Source: Bacteroidales bacterium (GTDB lineage Bacteria > Bacteroidota > Bacteroidia > Bacteroidales > VadinHA17). Taken from it: a stretch of DNA of 13,884 bases. Both the position numbers and the translations under genes were made by a program. This document shows positions 1 to 7,607 of the stretch, piece after piece. Each line of letters starts with the position of its first letter. Within the stretch, counting starts at the first letter, position 1. Location of the stretch: assembly GCA_020353115.1 (NCBI GenBank), contig CP070687.1, forward strand, positions 1,445,403-1,459,286. Direction: 5' to 3'. Under the pieces are notes generated by a model. The model searched no databases and was not told the DNA's origin. It was given only the letters and a program-made list of their open reading frames with translations.

Positions 1-52
1 TCTCGATACATTTCTGCTTATCCAGCAACAGGGTAGGAGCGGTTATCTTCAT
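1..52 (-). CDS. 5' end of a PLP-dependent alanine racemase / D-threonine aldolase-like enzyme (partial)
   Basis: Only the first 17 codons are in the window; the gene runs off the left edge. The ATG is the complement of 50-52 and the product starts MKITAPTLLLDKQKCIE. The pattern APTLLLDKxKC near an N-terminus is typical of fold-type III PLP enzymes of the D-threonine aldolase / D-serine dehydratase-like group, in which the first strand of the alanine-racemase-like barrel precedes the PLP lysine. The start lies 20 bp after the comB stop on the same strand, so the two genes are probably co-transcribed with comB first. The family call rests on a very short stretch and substrate cannot be inferred. 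Presence of a gene start here is more certain than its exact family. Confidence 0.55.
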   Translation of the reverse strand, partial: MKITAPTLLLDKQKCIE

Positions 53-72
53 AAAAGGATTAATTATATTTT

Positions 73-780
73 CTAATCGGGCACTTCTTTCATACTGACT
101 TTTCTCAGGGTAACGGAATCACCTGATACAATATCTGCTTTCAAAATGAAATTGAAATATCCGATCCGGGTGCAGAGTTCAAAATCAGTATGTGGGGAAT
201 GGGCATGATTTTCGGGATCGAAAAAGCGTCTGCCTGATCCGGCTTTCAATTTCCGGATTCTGGGACCCGCTTCGATGAATTTGCCTGTCAAACCGGCGTT
301 GATATATTCGGCACAGAAAAGATCTTCATCAGCAGGATCTCTTCCCGAATGTCCCATTGCAATCAGTGATACATTTTGTGGTGACTGAGACTTTATGTAG
401 GTGATGATCGCATCGGCATTCACTAAACTGCCTGTAATTATTCGCTCTGCCTGTCTGGCCTGGACAAGTCCCTGAGTTCCGGCGCTTGTTGTCTGGACAA
501 CTGTTTTCCCGCTGAAGTTTACTTTCTCTATGTGTGTCGGAGAGTTCCCATAATCAAATCCATCCACTTTCCGTTCGTTCCGTTCCCCGATCAGAATAAA
601 GTCCGGGTTATTATTTTTGAGAAGAAAGGCAGTTTCAACATCTCCGACAGCAATCAACTCGTTTGCCCCATTATGCATAACATAGCAACCAACGGAAAAG
701 GCCCGGAATACATCGATCACAACGGCTAATCCGGTTGCTTTTTTTGCACCCTCTAAATATTGAAGAATCTGGATCTTCAT
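73..780 (-). CDS. comB: 2-phosphosulfolactate phosphatase (ComB family)
   Basis: ComB enzymes hydrolyse 2-phospho-3-sulfolactate to sulfolactate and phosphate. The step is known from methanogen coenzyme M synthesis and from bacterial sulfolactate formation. The product is 235 residues, a normal full length. Recognisable family segments are VVIDVFRAFSV (20-30), GERNERKVDGFDYGNSP (65-81), VVQTTSAGTQGL (94-105) and DEDLFCAEYI (151-160). These acidic and TTSAGT-type segments form the metal and phosphate site in the family. The protein has no signal peptide and should be cytoplasmic. It starts at ATG (complement of 778-780) and ends with TAG. It leads a probable two-gene transcript with the PLP-like gene at the left edge. 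No ComA, sulfolactate dehydrogenase or other coenzyme M gene is visible nearby, so the physiological pathway is open. Family assignment is firm; role in this organism is inferred. Confidence 0.9.
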   Translation of the reverse strand: MKIQILQYLEGAKKATGLAVVIDVFRAFSVGCYVMHNGANELIAVGDVETAFLLKNNNPDFILIGERNERKVDGFDYGNSPTHIEKVNFSGKTVVQTTSAGTQGLVQARQAERIITGSLVNADAIITYIKSQSPQNVSLIAMGHSGRDPADEDLFCAEYINAGLTGKFIEAGPRIRKLKAGSGRRFFDPENHAHSPHTDFELCTRIGYFNFILKADIVSGDSVTLRKVSMKEVPD

Positions 781-1243
781 GGAATTCTGATTCCGGAAAT
801 TATCCCTTTATGTTTTAGGATCAGATCGATCCAAAGTTACTATTTTTCCATAATCCTTGCATTTCTTGATATAAACCTGACACGTAAGGAGTGATTGAAG
901 TGGAAAATATTGTATATCAATATCCCATGCAGGGTGAATTTGTGAGTTGCCACTAAGCCGACTCGGAAGAGTCGAATTACATCAACAGGTATTCTGGTGA
1001 TGTTTACCATAAAGACGGTGGCTTTATTTATCGCCACATAGCCGATTCAGAGCAGATCGCACAGGTGGTTGACCTGACTAATTTTGGGATATCTGATACC
1101 ATAGCGGGTACAACGAAGAGAGAATATTATGTATATTTGTCATTGAAGGTATTGTACTCGTGAACGGGACAAGGTTTTCGGAATATAGGCCATTTTCAGA
1201 ATTCAAACCGGAAAGGGAAGGATTTACGAACCTGAACTAGAAA
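781..1243. other. Divergent intergenic region between comB and yihY
   Basis: These 463 bp separate comB (minus) from the yihY-like gene (plus). The left end carries the comB promoter candidate. On the plus strand two exact TAnnTTTG boxes, TAATTTTG (1079-1086) and TATATTTG (1132-1139), could serve yihY, but neither has a TTTG at the right upstream distance. A plus-strand frame is open from 957 to the TGA at 1161-1163 and reads like protein, but it has no start and follows a TAA at 954-956. I see no RNA gene, clear terminator or complete gene here. Confidence 0.5.
832..863 (-). promoter_or_regulatory. Candidate Bacteroidota-type promoter for comB
   Basis: On the minus strand the element TAACTTTG (complement of 832-839) matches the Bacteroidota -7 consensus TAnnTTTG exactly. 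It would start transcription roughly 45 nt before the comB ATG. The -33 position 20 bp further upstream (complement of 860-863) reads AATG, which matches TTTG at only two of four bases. The call therefore depends mainly on the -7 box and its position. Confidence 0.35.
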
Positions 1244-2572
1244 ATGATGGAACGAATTGGGATTATTATAAAAGAGATTATCGAATTCATAACAACGGAT
1301 ATATGGAGGATTCCGCTCAGAGAACTTCCTAAGACAAAATCCTTTTTTATAAAGCAGCTTCGAATTATCCTGCTGGCCCTGCGTGGTTTTTCTGAAAACA
1401 AGGTACAGCTCAGGGCTTCGGCATTAACATTCTATTCACTCCTGTCGATAGTACCGGTCGTTGCTATGATATTTGGTATTGCCAAGGGTTTCGGATTTCA
1501 GGATAAACTCCGGGAAGAGCTTATCGCGAATTTTGAGGGACACCAGGAGGTTCTTGAGTACATATTGGGGTTTTCGCAGCGGTTGCTGGAGAATGCAAAG
1601 GGCGGCTTTATCGCCGGGGCAGGAGTGGTTCTTCTGCTCTGGTCGGTAATGAAAGTACTGGGAAATATCGAGAGTTCGTTCAATTCAATCTGGCAAATAA
1701 AAAAACCACGGGTTTTTGTAAGGAAATTCAGCGATTATCTTACCATGATGCTGATTGCACCCATATTTATCATATTATCCAGCAGTGTTACCGTCTTCAT
1801 TACAACCCACTTTGACCGATTCGCACAGGATTATGCATTTCTGGAGCACTTCCGGTTCCTCCTGTCACTGATCCCCTACATCCTGATCTGGCTGCTGCTG
1901 ACAATAGTTTACATGGTGATGCCCAATACCAAAGTGACATTCAGGTCAGCCTTCATTGGGGGGTTAATCGCCGGTACTATTTTTCAGGTTACACAATGGA
2001 TCTATATTCATTTCCAGATCGGTATGAATAAATATGGTGCCATTTACGGCGGGTTTGCTGCTGTCCCCTTATTCATTATCTGGTTGCAGTTGAGCTGGCT
2101 GATCGTTCTGCTGGGTGCGGAAATATCCTTTGCGAACCAGAATGTTGACCGGTATGAGTTCGAATCCGATGCAAAGCATATAAGTAACCGTTTTAAACGA
2201 TTAGTATCGTTAATGATAACAAACCTTATAGTCAAGAATTTTGCAGTCGGAAAGAAACCCTTAACGGCCACAGAAATCTCCCAGGAACTTAAATTACCCA
2301 TTCGTATTGTGCGGGAAATAACTTATGAATTGGTGGAGGTGAATATCTTTTCGGAATCGATAGCTGATAATCCTAAAGAAAGATCGTATCAGCCGGCGGT
2401 AGATATAAATATTATCAGTATTGATATGGTTTTGAAACGACTGGAAGAAAGAGGGAGTCATCATATCACCGTATCTAAAAACAAGGAGTATATGAGATTG
2501 TCCGGTATCCTTGAATCCTTCGATGAGTCAGTTAAAAAATCACCTTCCAATATATTGTTAAAGGATATTTAG
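1244..2572 (+). CDS. YihY/BrkB family inner-membrane protein with C-terminal winged-helix-like domain
   Basis: The 442-residue product belongs to the YihY/BrkB (formerly 'virulence factor BrkB' or 'ribonuclease BN') family of integral membrane proteins, whose transport role remains poorly defined. The family core begins at ASALTFYSLLSIVPVVAMIF (from residue 58). Hydrophobic segments follow at GAGVVLLLWSVMKVLG, LTMMLIAPIFIILSSSVTVF, LIPYILIWLLLTIVYMVM, FIGGLIAGTIFQVTQWIYI and PLFIIWLQLSWLIVLLGAEI, giving about six membrane spans. The last ~125 residues are soluble. From residue 339 (PLTATEISQELKLP then a recognition-helix-like segment) they resemble a winged helix. E. coli YihY is about 290 residues, so the extra length is this tail plus an N-terminal amphipathic leader. 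Two ATGs stand in tandem at 1244 and 1247; either could be the start. The gene is monocistronic and converges on rocD. Function is not assigned. Confidence 0.88.
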   Translation: MMERIGIIIKEIIEFITTDIWRIPLRELPKTKSFFIKQLRIILLALRGFSENKVQLRASALTFYSLLSIVPVVAMIFGIAKGFGFQDKLREELIANFEGHQEVLEYILGFSQRLLENAKGGFIAGAGVVLLLWSVMKVLGNIESSFNSIWQIKKPRVFVRKFSDYLTMMLIAPIFIILSSSVTVFITTHFDRFAQDYAFLEHFRFLLSLIPYILIWLLLTIVYMVMPNTKVTFRSAFIGGLIAGTIFQVTQWIYIHFQIGMNKYGAIYGGFAAVPLFIIWLQLSWLIVLLGAEISFANQNVDRYEFESDAKHISNRFKRLVSLMITNLIVKNFAVGKKPLTATEISQELKLPIRIVREITYELVEVNIFSESIADNPKERSYQPAVDINIISIDMVLKRLEERGSHHITVSKNKEYMRLSGILESFDESVKKSPSNILLKDI

Positions 2573-2800
2573 ACTTTAACTGTCAATCACTCCATGCCGC
2601 ACTATTCAATTCTTACCATAAAGGGTTTCGGTGATCCGGCATCATCATAGTCATGGTGTGGAAAGGTTATAATTCCATAGGTCGGCAACGCACCATGCAT
2701 ACGGAAAGGTATGCCGGTATCCAAACTACTGAATATTAGGGTCTAACCATTCATCATGTGTCGCATATTATATATCCGGACTGATATCTTGCTGCACCTG

Positions 2801-4012
2801 TTATTCGAATTGACTGAAAGTCTTTTTAATGATATTCAATGCTTCCCTGAGTTCCTGTTCCGTAATGATCAGTGGCGGTGCAAACCGGATGATATCATCA
2901 TGAGTGGGTTTTGCAATAAGACCGTTTTCTTTCATTGCCACACATACATCCCATGCCGTTTTACCGTTTGTGGGTTTGATAACGACTGCATTAAGCAGTC
3001 CTTTTCCTCTTACAATTTCAATCAGATCGGATTCAATATTCCTGAATTCCGTCCTGAAAATTTGTCCCAGTTTTTCTGCATTGTCCGCCAGTTTTTCCTT
3101 CCTGATCACTTCCAGTGCAGCGATTGCCACTTTGGCTGCAACGGGATTGCCTCCGAAAGTTGAACCATGTTCACCGGGTTGTATGGTAAGCATTATCCTG
3201 TCATCGGCAAGAACGGTTGAAACAGGAAGCACTCCTCCTGACAATGCTTTCCCAAGAATAAGGATATCGGGCCGGACATTTTCATGATCACAGGCGAGCA
3301 ATTTCCCGGTCCGGGCGATTCCTGTCTGAACCTCATCGGCCATAAACAGTACATTATTCCTTTTGCAGAGATCATAAGCTTTTTCCAAATATCCTTCATC
3401 CGGCACATTGACACCTGCTTCTCCCTGAACAGGTTCAACAAGGAAACCGGCTATATAAGGATCTTTAAGCTCCTTCTCAAGCGCTTCCAGGTTATTGTAG
3501 GGTATGATTACAAATCCCGGTGTATAAGGTCCGTACTCGTTTCTTGCGACAGGATCGGTTGACATGGAGATTATCGAAATCGTACGCCCATGGAAGTTCC
3601 CTTCACAAACAATAATCTTCGCCTGGTTATCCGGGATTCCTTTTACCTTATAAGCCCATTTCCTGCACAGTTTTATTGCAGTTTCATCAGCCTCTGCTCC
3701 AGTATTCATGGGCAGCACCTTATCATACCCGAAGTACCTGGTTATGTACTCCTCAAATTCACCAAGTGCGCTATTATAGAATGCTCTGGATGTAAGCGTT
3801 AAAGTCTCTGCCTGTTCCTTCAGTGCCTTCACAATAAAGGGATGACAGTGCCCTTGGTTAACAGCTGAATACGCAGATAAGAAATCGAAGTACCGTTTCC
3901 CTTCAACATCCCAGACATAAGCTCCTTTTCCCTTTTCCAGAACAACCGGAAGAGGATGGTAATTATGAGCCCCGAACTTATCTTCCCTGTCGATATAATC
4001 CTGTGTCTTCAT
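2801..4012 (-). CDS. rocD: Ornithine aminotransferase (ornithine--2-oxo-acid transaminase)
   Basis: This class-III PLP aminotransferase moves the delta-amino group of ornithine to 2-oxoglutarate, giving glutamate-5-semialdehyde and glutamate, and links arginine/ornithine with proline metabolism in the cytoplasm. I chose the ATG at the complement of 4010-4012, giving 403 residues, the usual length. It starts MKTQDYIDREDKFGAHNYHP, where the family normally begins. The frame stays open upstream, but the next candidate is a TTG at 4103-4105 that would add 31 unconserved residues. Visible signatures are AYSAVNQGHCHP, NTGAEADETAIKLCRKWAY, the DEVQTGIARTG segment carrying the PLP-pyridine aspartate, LGKALSGG with PLP lysine 255, and GSTFGGNPVAAK. 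No arginase or proline gene is adjacent. Converges on yihY; diverges from the nitroreductase gene. Specificity within class III is inferred from the close match to the OAT pattern. Confidence 0.93.
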   Translation of the reverse strand: MKTQDYIDREDKFGAHNYHPLPVVLEKGKGAYVWDVEGKRYFDFLSAYSAVNQGHCHPFIVKALKEQAETLTLTSRAFYNSALGEFEEYITRYFGYDKVLPMNTGAEADETAIKLCRKWAYKVKGIPDNQAKIIVCEGNFHGRTISIISMSTDPVARNEYGPYTPGFVIIPYNNLEALEKELKDPYIAGFLVEPVQGEAGVNVPDEGYLEKAYDLCKRNNVLFMADEVQTGIARTGKLLACDHENVRPDILILGKALSGGVLPVSTVLADDRIMLTIQPGEHGSTFGGNPVAAKVAIAALEVIRKEKLADNAEKLGQIFRTEFRNIESDLIEIVRGKGLLNAVVIKPTNGKTAWDVCVAMKENGLIAKPTHDDIIRFAPPLIITEQELREALNIIKKTFSQFE

Positions 4013-4207
4013 ATGATAAACTTTGAAAAGATTCCCTTCCTTTAAATCCGCCGGTTTATCATGAGGTATGACATATACCTTTGGATATTTCCTGCCAACA
4101 ATCAAAGGACAAGTTAACGAAATTTCGAAAATAATCCTCCTAACGGGATGTATTAAAGAACAAAGGTGTTACAATTTTGTTAATCTGTTATTAAGGGTAC
4201 GAATCTA

Positions 4208-4239
4208 TTTGTAAATTCAAATAACTCTGTATAGGTTTG
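4208..4239 (+). promoter_or_regulatory. Bacteroidota sigma-70-type promoter for the nitroreductase gene
   Basis: TTTG at 4208-4211, a 20-bp spacer and TAGGTTTG at 4232-4239 match the Bacteroidota consensus TTTG-N19..21-TAnnTTTG at every fixed position. Transcription should begin near 4245, leaving a leader of about 45 nt before the ATG at 4291. A TTG that could be mistaken for an upstream start of the same frame lies inside the -7 box (4237-4239). That argues against its use in translation from this promoter. Confidence 0.7.
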
Positions 4240-4290
4240 TCGTTATGCAGATTTACCCGTTTAACCGACAATGTTGAAAAATTCAGAAAA

Positions 4291-4872
4291 ATGAATCTGA
4301 TGACAAATCCAATCCAAATTCATGACATTATCTCTTCAAGGAGAAGCCCTGTAGCATTTTCTGACAGGAAGATTGAGCCTGAGAAAATTGCCGGCTTGTT
4401 TGAGGCAGCCAGGTGGGCTCCTTCAAGTTACAATGAGCAACCATGGAGATTCATCTATGCCGTCAGGGAAAACCTGCCACAATTTACCGCTATGCTTGAC
4501 TGCCTGGTTGAGGCGAACAGGATATGGGCCAGGAATGCATACCTGCTGGTCTTGAGTATAGCAAGAATGGTTTTAAGCCGTGATGGCAAACCGAACCGGT
4601 ATGCTTTCCATGATGTGGGTCTTGCCGTAGGAAATCTTATTGCCCAGGCATCTTCCATGGGACTAATGGTACATCAGATGGGAGGCTATTCAACCGATAA
4701 AGCCAGGGATGTTCTTGCAATTCCCCGGGAATTTGAACCTGTAGCCATGATTGCCATTGGATATCCGGGAAATATTGATGAATTACCGGAGGATCTGCGC
4801 CGAAGGGAATTGCAGCCAAGGGTAAGGCGCGACCTGAGCGAAATCGTATTTGAAAATATTTGGAAGGGATAG
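4291..4872 (+). CDS. Nitroreductase family FMN-dependent oxidoreductase
   Basis: The 193-residue product has the nitroreductase fold pattern. SSRRSPVAFSDRKI (15-28) supplies FMN-phosphate-binding arginines. ARWAPSSYNEQPWRF (40-54) is the classic second FMN motif. The segment DVGLAVGNLIAQASSMGLMV, then IAIGYPG near the end, matches the family C-terminal half. Members are cytosolic dimers that reduce nitroaromatics, quinones or other electrophiles with NAD(P)H; the natural substrate cannot be read from sequence. The frame extends to a TTG at 4237, but that codon lies within the promoter -7 box, so I use the ATG at 4291; the ATG at 4300 is equally placed. The gene stands alone and ends in TAG. 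It converges on the TonB receptor gene with only 22 bp between stops. Confidence 0.88.
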   Translation: MNLMTNPIQIHDIISSRRSPVAFSDRKIEPEKIAGLFEAARWAPSSYNEQPWRFIYAVRENLPQFTAMLDCLVEANRIWARNAYLLVLSIARMVLSRDGKPNRYAFHDVGLAVGNLIAQASSMGLMVHQMGGYSTDKARDVLAIPREFEPVAMIAIGYPGNIDELPEDLRRRELQPRVRRDLSEIVFENIWKG

Positions 4873-4894
4873 TATTGGAGAGGGATGGTACAGT

Positions 4895-7354
4895 TCAGAA
4901 TTTCAAACTGATTCTAAGGTTCAATCTCCTGGATGTCAGGTAATTTGGAACAGCATACTGATGTGATATATGGTTGAGGTTGTTGACCGTCGTTAGCCAG
5001 AGATAGGATATTGTATTGTTTATCCCGAAGAGATTAAATACTTCCAGTCCCAGCCAGATACTTTCATACGATCTGAAAAACCCGGAATGTACTCCCCTGC
5101 CAGCAGGATTGTTGATCACTTTTGAAAGCCCGATATCAACCCTTCGGTAAGATGGCATTCTGAAATAGCGGTCATAACGGTTTGAATAGGGAGAGCTTGT
5201 TGGTAAACCGGTACCGAATAGCAGGCTGAGATGAACCGTATAGCTTGGATTTGTCGGGAAATAATCCTGGAAGAAAAGGCCGAAATTGACCAGCTGATCG
5301 GTGGGTCTGGGATAATAGCCTGGTTCATATCTTCCATTTTCGGAATCGATATAATGATCGCCGATAATATCTTCTTTTGTTTGCATGAAGGACAGACTGG
5401 CCCAGGATTCAATTCCGGGTACGAATTCGCCGTTTAACTTCAGGTCAATGCCTGTTGCATATCCGCGGGCCATGTTTATACCCGAGTAGTCAATTCTGAC
5501 GTTATCAATCTTATATGGAATTAACTTCTGAAGAATTTTATAATAGATTTCAGAAGTAAAAATGAATGGCCGTTCCCAGGCCGTAAAATGAAGTTCACTT
5601 CCAAGAACGAAATGAACGGACTTTTGAGCTTTTATACCTTTATTTAATTCTCCATCGGGCGTTCTTATCTCCTTGTAAAATGGAGGTTGGTAATAATAAC
5701 CCGTTGAGAGACGGAACGTTATATCCCGTTTCCATTTTGGCTGGTAAGTGATGGTCATTCTGGGACTGATAAGCATCTGTCCGTTGAAATCCCAGTAGTT
5801 CATCCGCAACCCACCTGTTACATGAAGATCCAGAGAATCGAAAGGCAATCCGTAGCTGTCCTGGAAATATGCGGTAATACGGTTTGATTGAATCCGGTTT
5901 TCAGCCAGTCTTATTTCAGCAAGCAGAACTTCGGTATCGGAGTAGGGGATGGAGAAGCCGGCTGAATCTATTAATTTCCATTCGTTCAGGTTATCCCTTA
6001 CAAATTCATTCCGGTACCGTAGCCCCCATTGAACATGATGCTGTTCCCGGTAGTAATGACCCTTATGTGATACCGAAATAACGGAAGCATCCAGGAAATT
6101 CCTGGCATGGTTCAGAAACCTGCCTATCCCGATATTCATGATACTATCTCCCAGGTTTTCAGATCCGAGCTCCTTATCAAGAGCATTCAGGGAATACCGG
6201 CCCTGAATATCAAAGGTTTCCTCTTCTGTGGTGTGGAAGGATGACGCTATGAATTTCAGGGCAAGGTTGTCATTGGGCCTGTAATCTGCAGACAAGGCTC
6301 CTTGCCAGGTAATGAACTTGTCGACTTCCTGTCCGTCATAAAGCACATACAGCTGTACGGCATCTGTAATGGTTCCGAATGATGTTCTCCTGTCCTGTGG
6401 AACGAACCGGTAGTTGTTACTTGAATAGTTACCAAGAAAACTCAGTTTCCAACTTCCGGGAAGGGTATAAGTCATGTATGTCTGGAGATCGGTAAAAACC
6501 GGTTTATAGTCACCTTCCGTATCAAATGTTTTAAGAAGGTACTGGGTTGTTTTATATCTGATTCCTGTAGCGTGCGTAAACTTTGCATTCCGTGAAATTC
6601 CCTCCAGGTGGATTGCCCCCCCCAGCATACTTGCAGAAACGGTTCCGCCCAGTGATTCCGGCTGCCGGTATTTTATATCGAGGACAGAAGACATCTTATC
6701 ACCATAGCTGGCATTAAAACCCCCGGCGGAAAATTGTAGGGAAGCCACCATGTCTGAATTCACAAAACTCAATCCTTCCTGCTGACCGGACCGGATAAGA
6801 AATGGCCTGTATATTTCAATATCGTTGACATATACAAGGTTTTCATCGAAGTTGCCACCCCTTACAGAATATTGGGAACTTAACTCGGTACTGGAGGAAA
6901 CGCCAGGCAGTGTTTTGAGAACGGCTTCAATATTGCCTGTAAGGTTTGGTAAACCACGAAAATCTTTCAGTTCCAGCCGGACGAAATTATCTGTTCTTGC
7001 CCGTAACCCGGTTACCTGAACCTCCCGGAGCTCTTTGACGGAAGAGAAAAGTATTACATCAATTTTTTTTTCCTCACCCGGAACAAGACGAATTACAACC
7101 TTTTTTGGCTCATACCCCACCATGGAAAAGACAATAGTAAGATCCCGGTTGGCAGGCACCTGCAGATGGTATTTCCCATCCTGGTCAGAAGAAGTACCGA
7201 TTCCTGTTCCGGATACCGTTATGTTTACAGAATGTAACGGATTATCAAGGGTATCGGTGATTATACCTGTAAGCGTTGAGGTCAGTTGGGCCGACAGGTG
7301 TGAACTTACCACAAGAAAAGTGAGGAGTGATATAATCTTTTCTTTTCTTATCAT
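4895..7354 (-). CDS. TonB-dependent outer-membrane receptor with carboxypeptidase-regulatory-like N-terminal domain
   Basis: The 819-residue protein starts with a Sec signal peptide, likely cut after residue 22 (VSSHLSA|Q). Residues ~24-105 form a carboxypeptidase-regulatory-like (CarboxypepD_reg-like) domain, with GIITDTLDNPLHSVNITVSG and the hallmark FSMVGYEPKK. A plug domain follows at about 110-230, from VQVTGLRARTDNF through the YSVRGGNFDENLVYVNDIEI segment typical of TonB receptor plugs. The remaining ~590 residues alternate polar and aromatic positions as in a 22-strand barrel. The terminal residues LNLRISLKF end in Phe, as outer-membrane barrels usually do. It should import a ligand across the outer membrane using TonB-ExbBD energy. 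No SusD-type lipoprotein gene flanks it, so it is not a standard SusCD glycan pair; the ligand is unknown. The gene ends in TGA and starts at ATG (complement of 7352-7354). Confidence 0.92.
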   Translation of the reverse strand: MIRKEKIISLLTFLVVSSHLSAQLTSTLTGIITDTLDNPLHSVNITVSGTGIGTSSDQDGKYHLQVPANRDLTIVFSMVGYEPKKVVIRLVPGEEKKIDVILFSSVKELREVQVTGLRARTDNFVRLELKDFRGLPNLTGNIEAVLKTLPGVSSSTELSSQYSVRGGNFDENLVYVNDIEIYRPFLIRSGQQEGLSFVNSDMVASLQFSAGGFNASYGDKMSSVLDIKYRQPESLGGTVSASMLGGAIHLEGISRNAKFTHATGIRYKTTQYLLKTFDTEGDYKPVFTDLQTYMTYTLPGSWKLSFLGNYSSNNYRFVPQDRRTSFGTITDAVQLYVLYDGQEVDKFITWQGALSADYRPNDNLALKFIASSFHTTEEETFDIQGRYSLNALDKELGSENLGDSIMNIGIGRFLNHARNFLDASVISVSHKGHYYREQHHVQWGLRYRNEFVRDNLNEWKLIDSAGFSIPYSDTEVLLAEIRLAENRIQSNRITAYFQDSYGLPFDSLDLHVTGGLRMNYWDFNGQMLISPRMTITYQPKWKRDITFRLSTGYYYQPPFYKEIRTPDGELNKGIKAQKSVHFVLGSELHFTAWERPFIFTSEIYYKILQKLIPYKIDNVRIDYSGINMARGYATGIDLKLNGEFVPGIESWASLSFMQTKEDIIGDHYIDSENGRYEPGYYPRPTDQLVNFGLFFQDYFPTNPSYTVHLSLLFGTGLPTSSPYSNRYDRYFRMPSYRRVDIGLSKVINNPAGRGVHSGFFRSYESIWLGLEVFNLFGINNTISYLWLTTVNNLNHISHQYAVPNYLTSRRLNLRISLKF

Positions 7355-7607
7355 ATAATGTTACTGGTAAAGAATACCTATTCCATCAAATGATAAACTC
7401 CGTTTCCGGTTATAAATTGTTTCGGTGTTGTACGAAATGAAAGTACAGCTTCAAAACCTCCCCCTGTGGCAGACATGTATTTCGGTGACGTTTGGTATAA
7501 TTCAGGTGCATTATGAACTATAAAACAAATAATTCTGAAATACAATCCCGTCCGGATGCTGATTTAAGAACAGGATTTTTCATCTCAACGCTTTTAATAC
7601 CTGCATT

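Noticed and set aside
840..1037. Minus-strand 65-residue open frame between comB and yihY
   Set aside because: Composition is unstructured, the ATG has no supporting context and no family is recognisable; it overlaps a more protein-like plus-strand frame.
2756..3163. Plus-strand 135-residue open frame over rocD
   Set aside because: Antisense to well-conserved aminotransferase codons; Cys/Phe-rich composition typical of a shadow frame.
4891..4910. CAGTT/AACTG inverted repeat between the convergent nitroreductase and TonB receptor genes as a bidirectional terminator
   Set aside because: Only five pairs, no U-tract, and half of it lies in the receptor's last codons.
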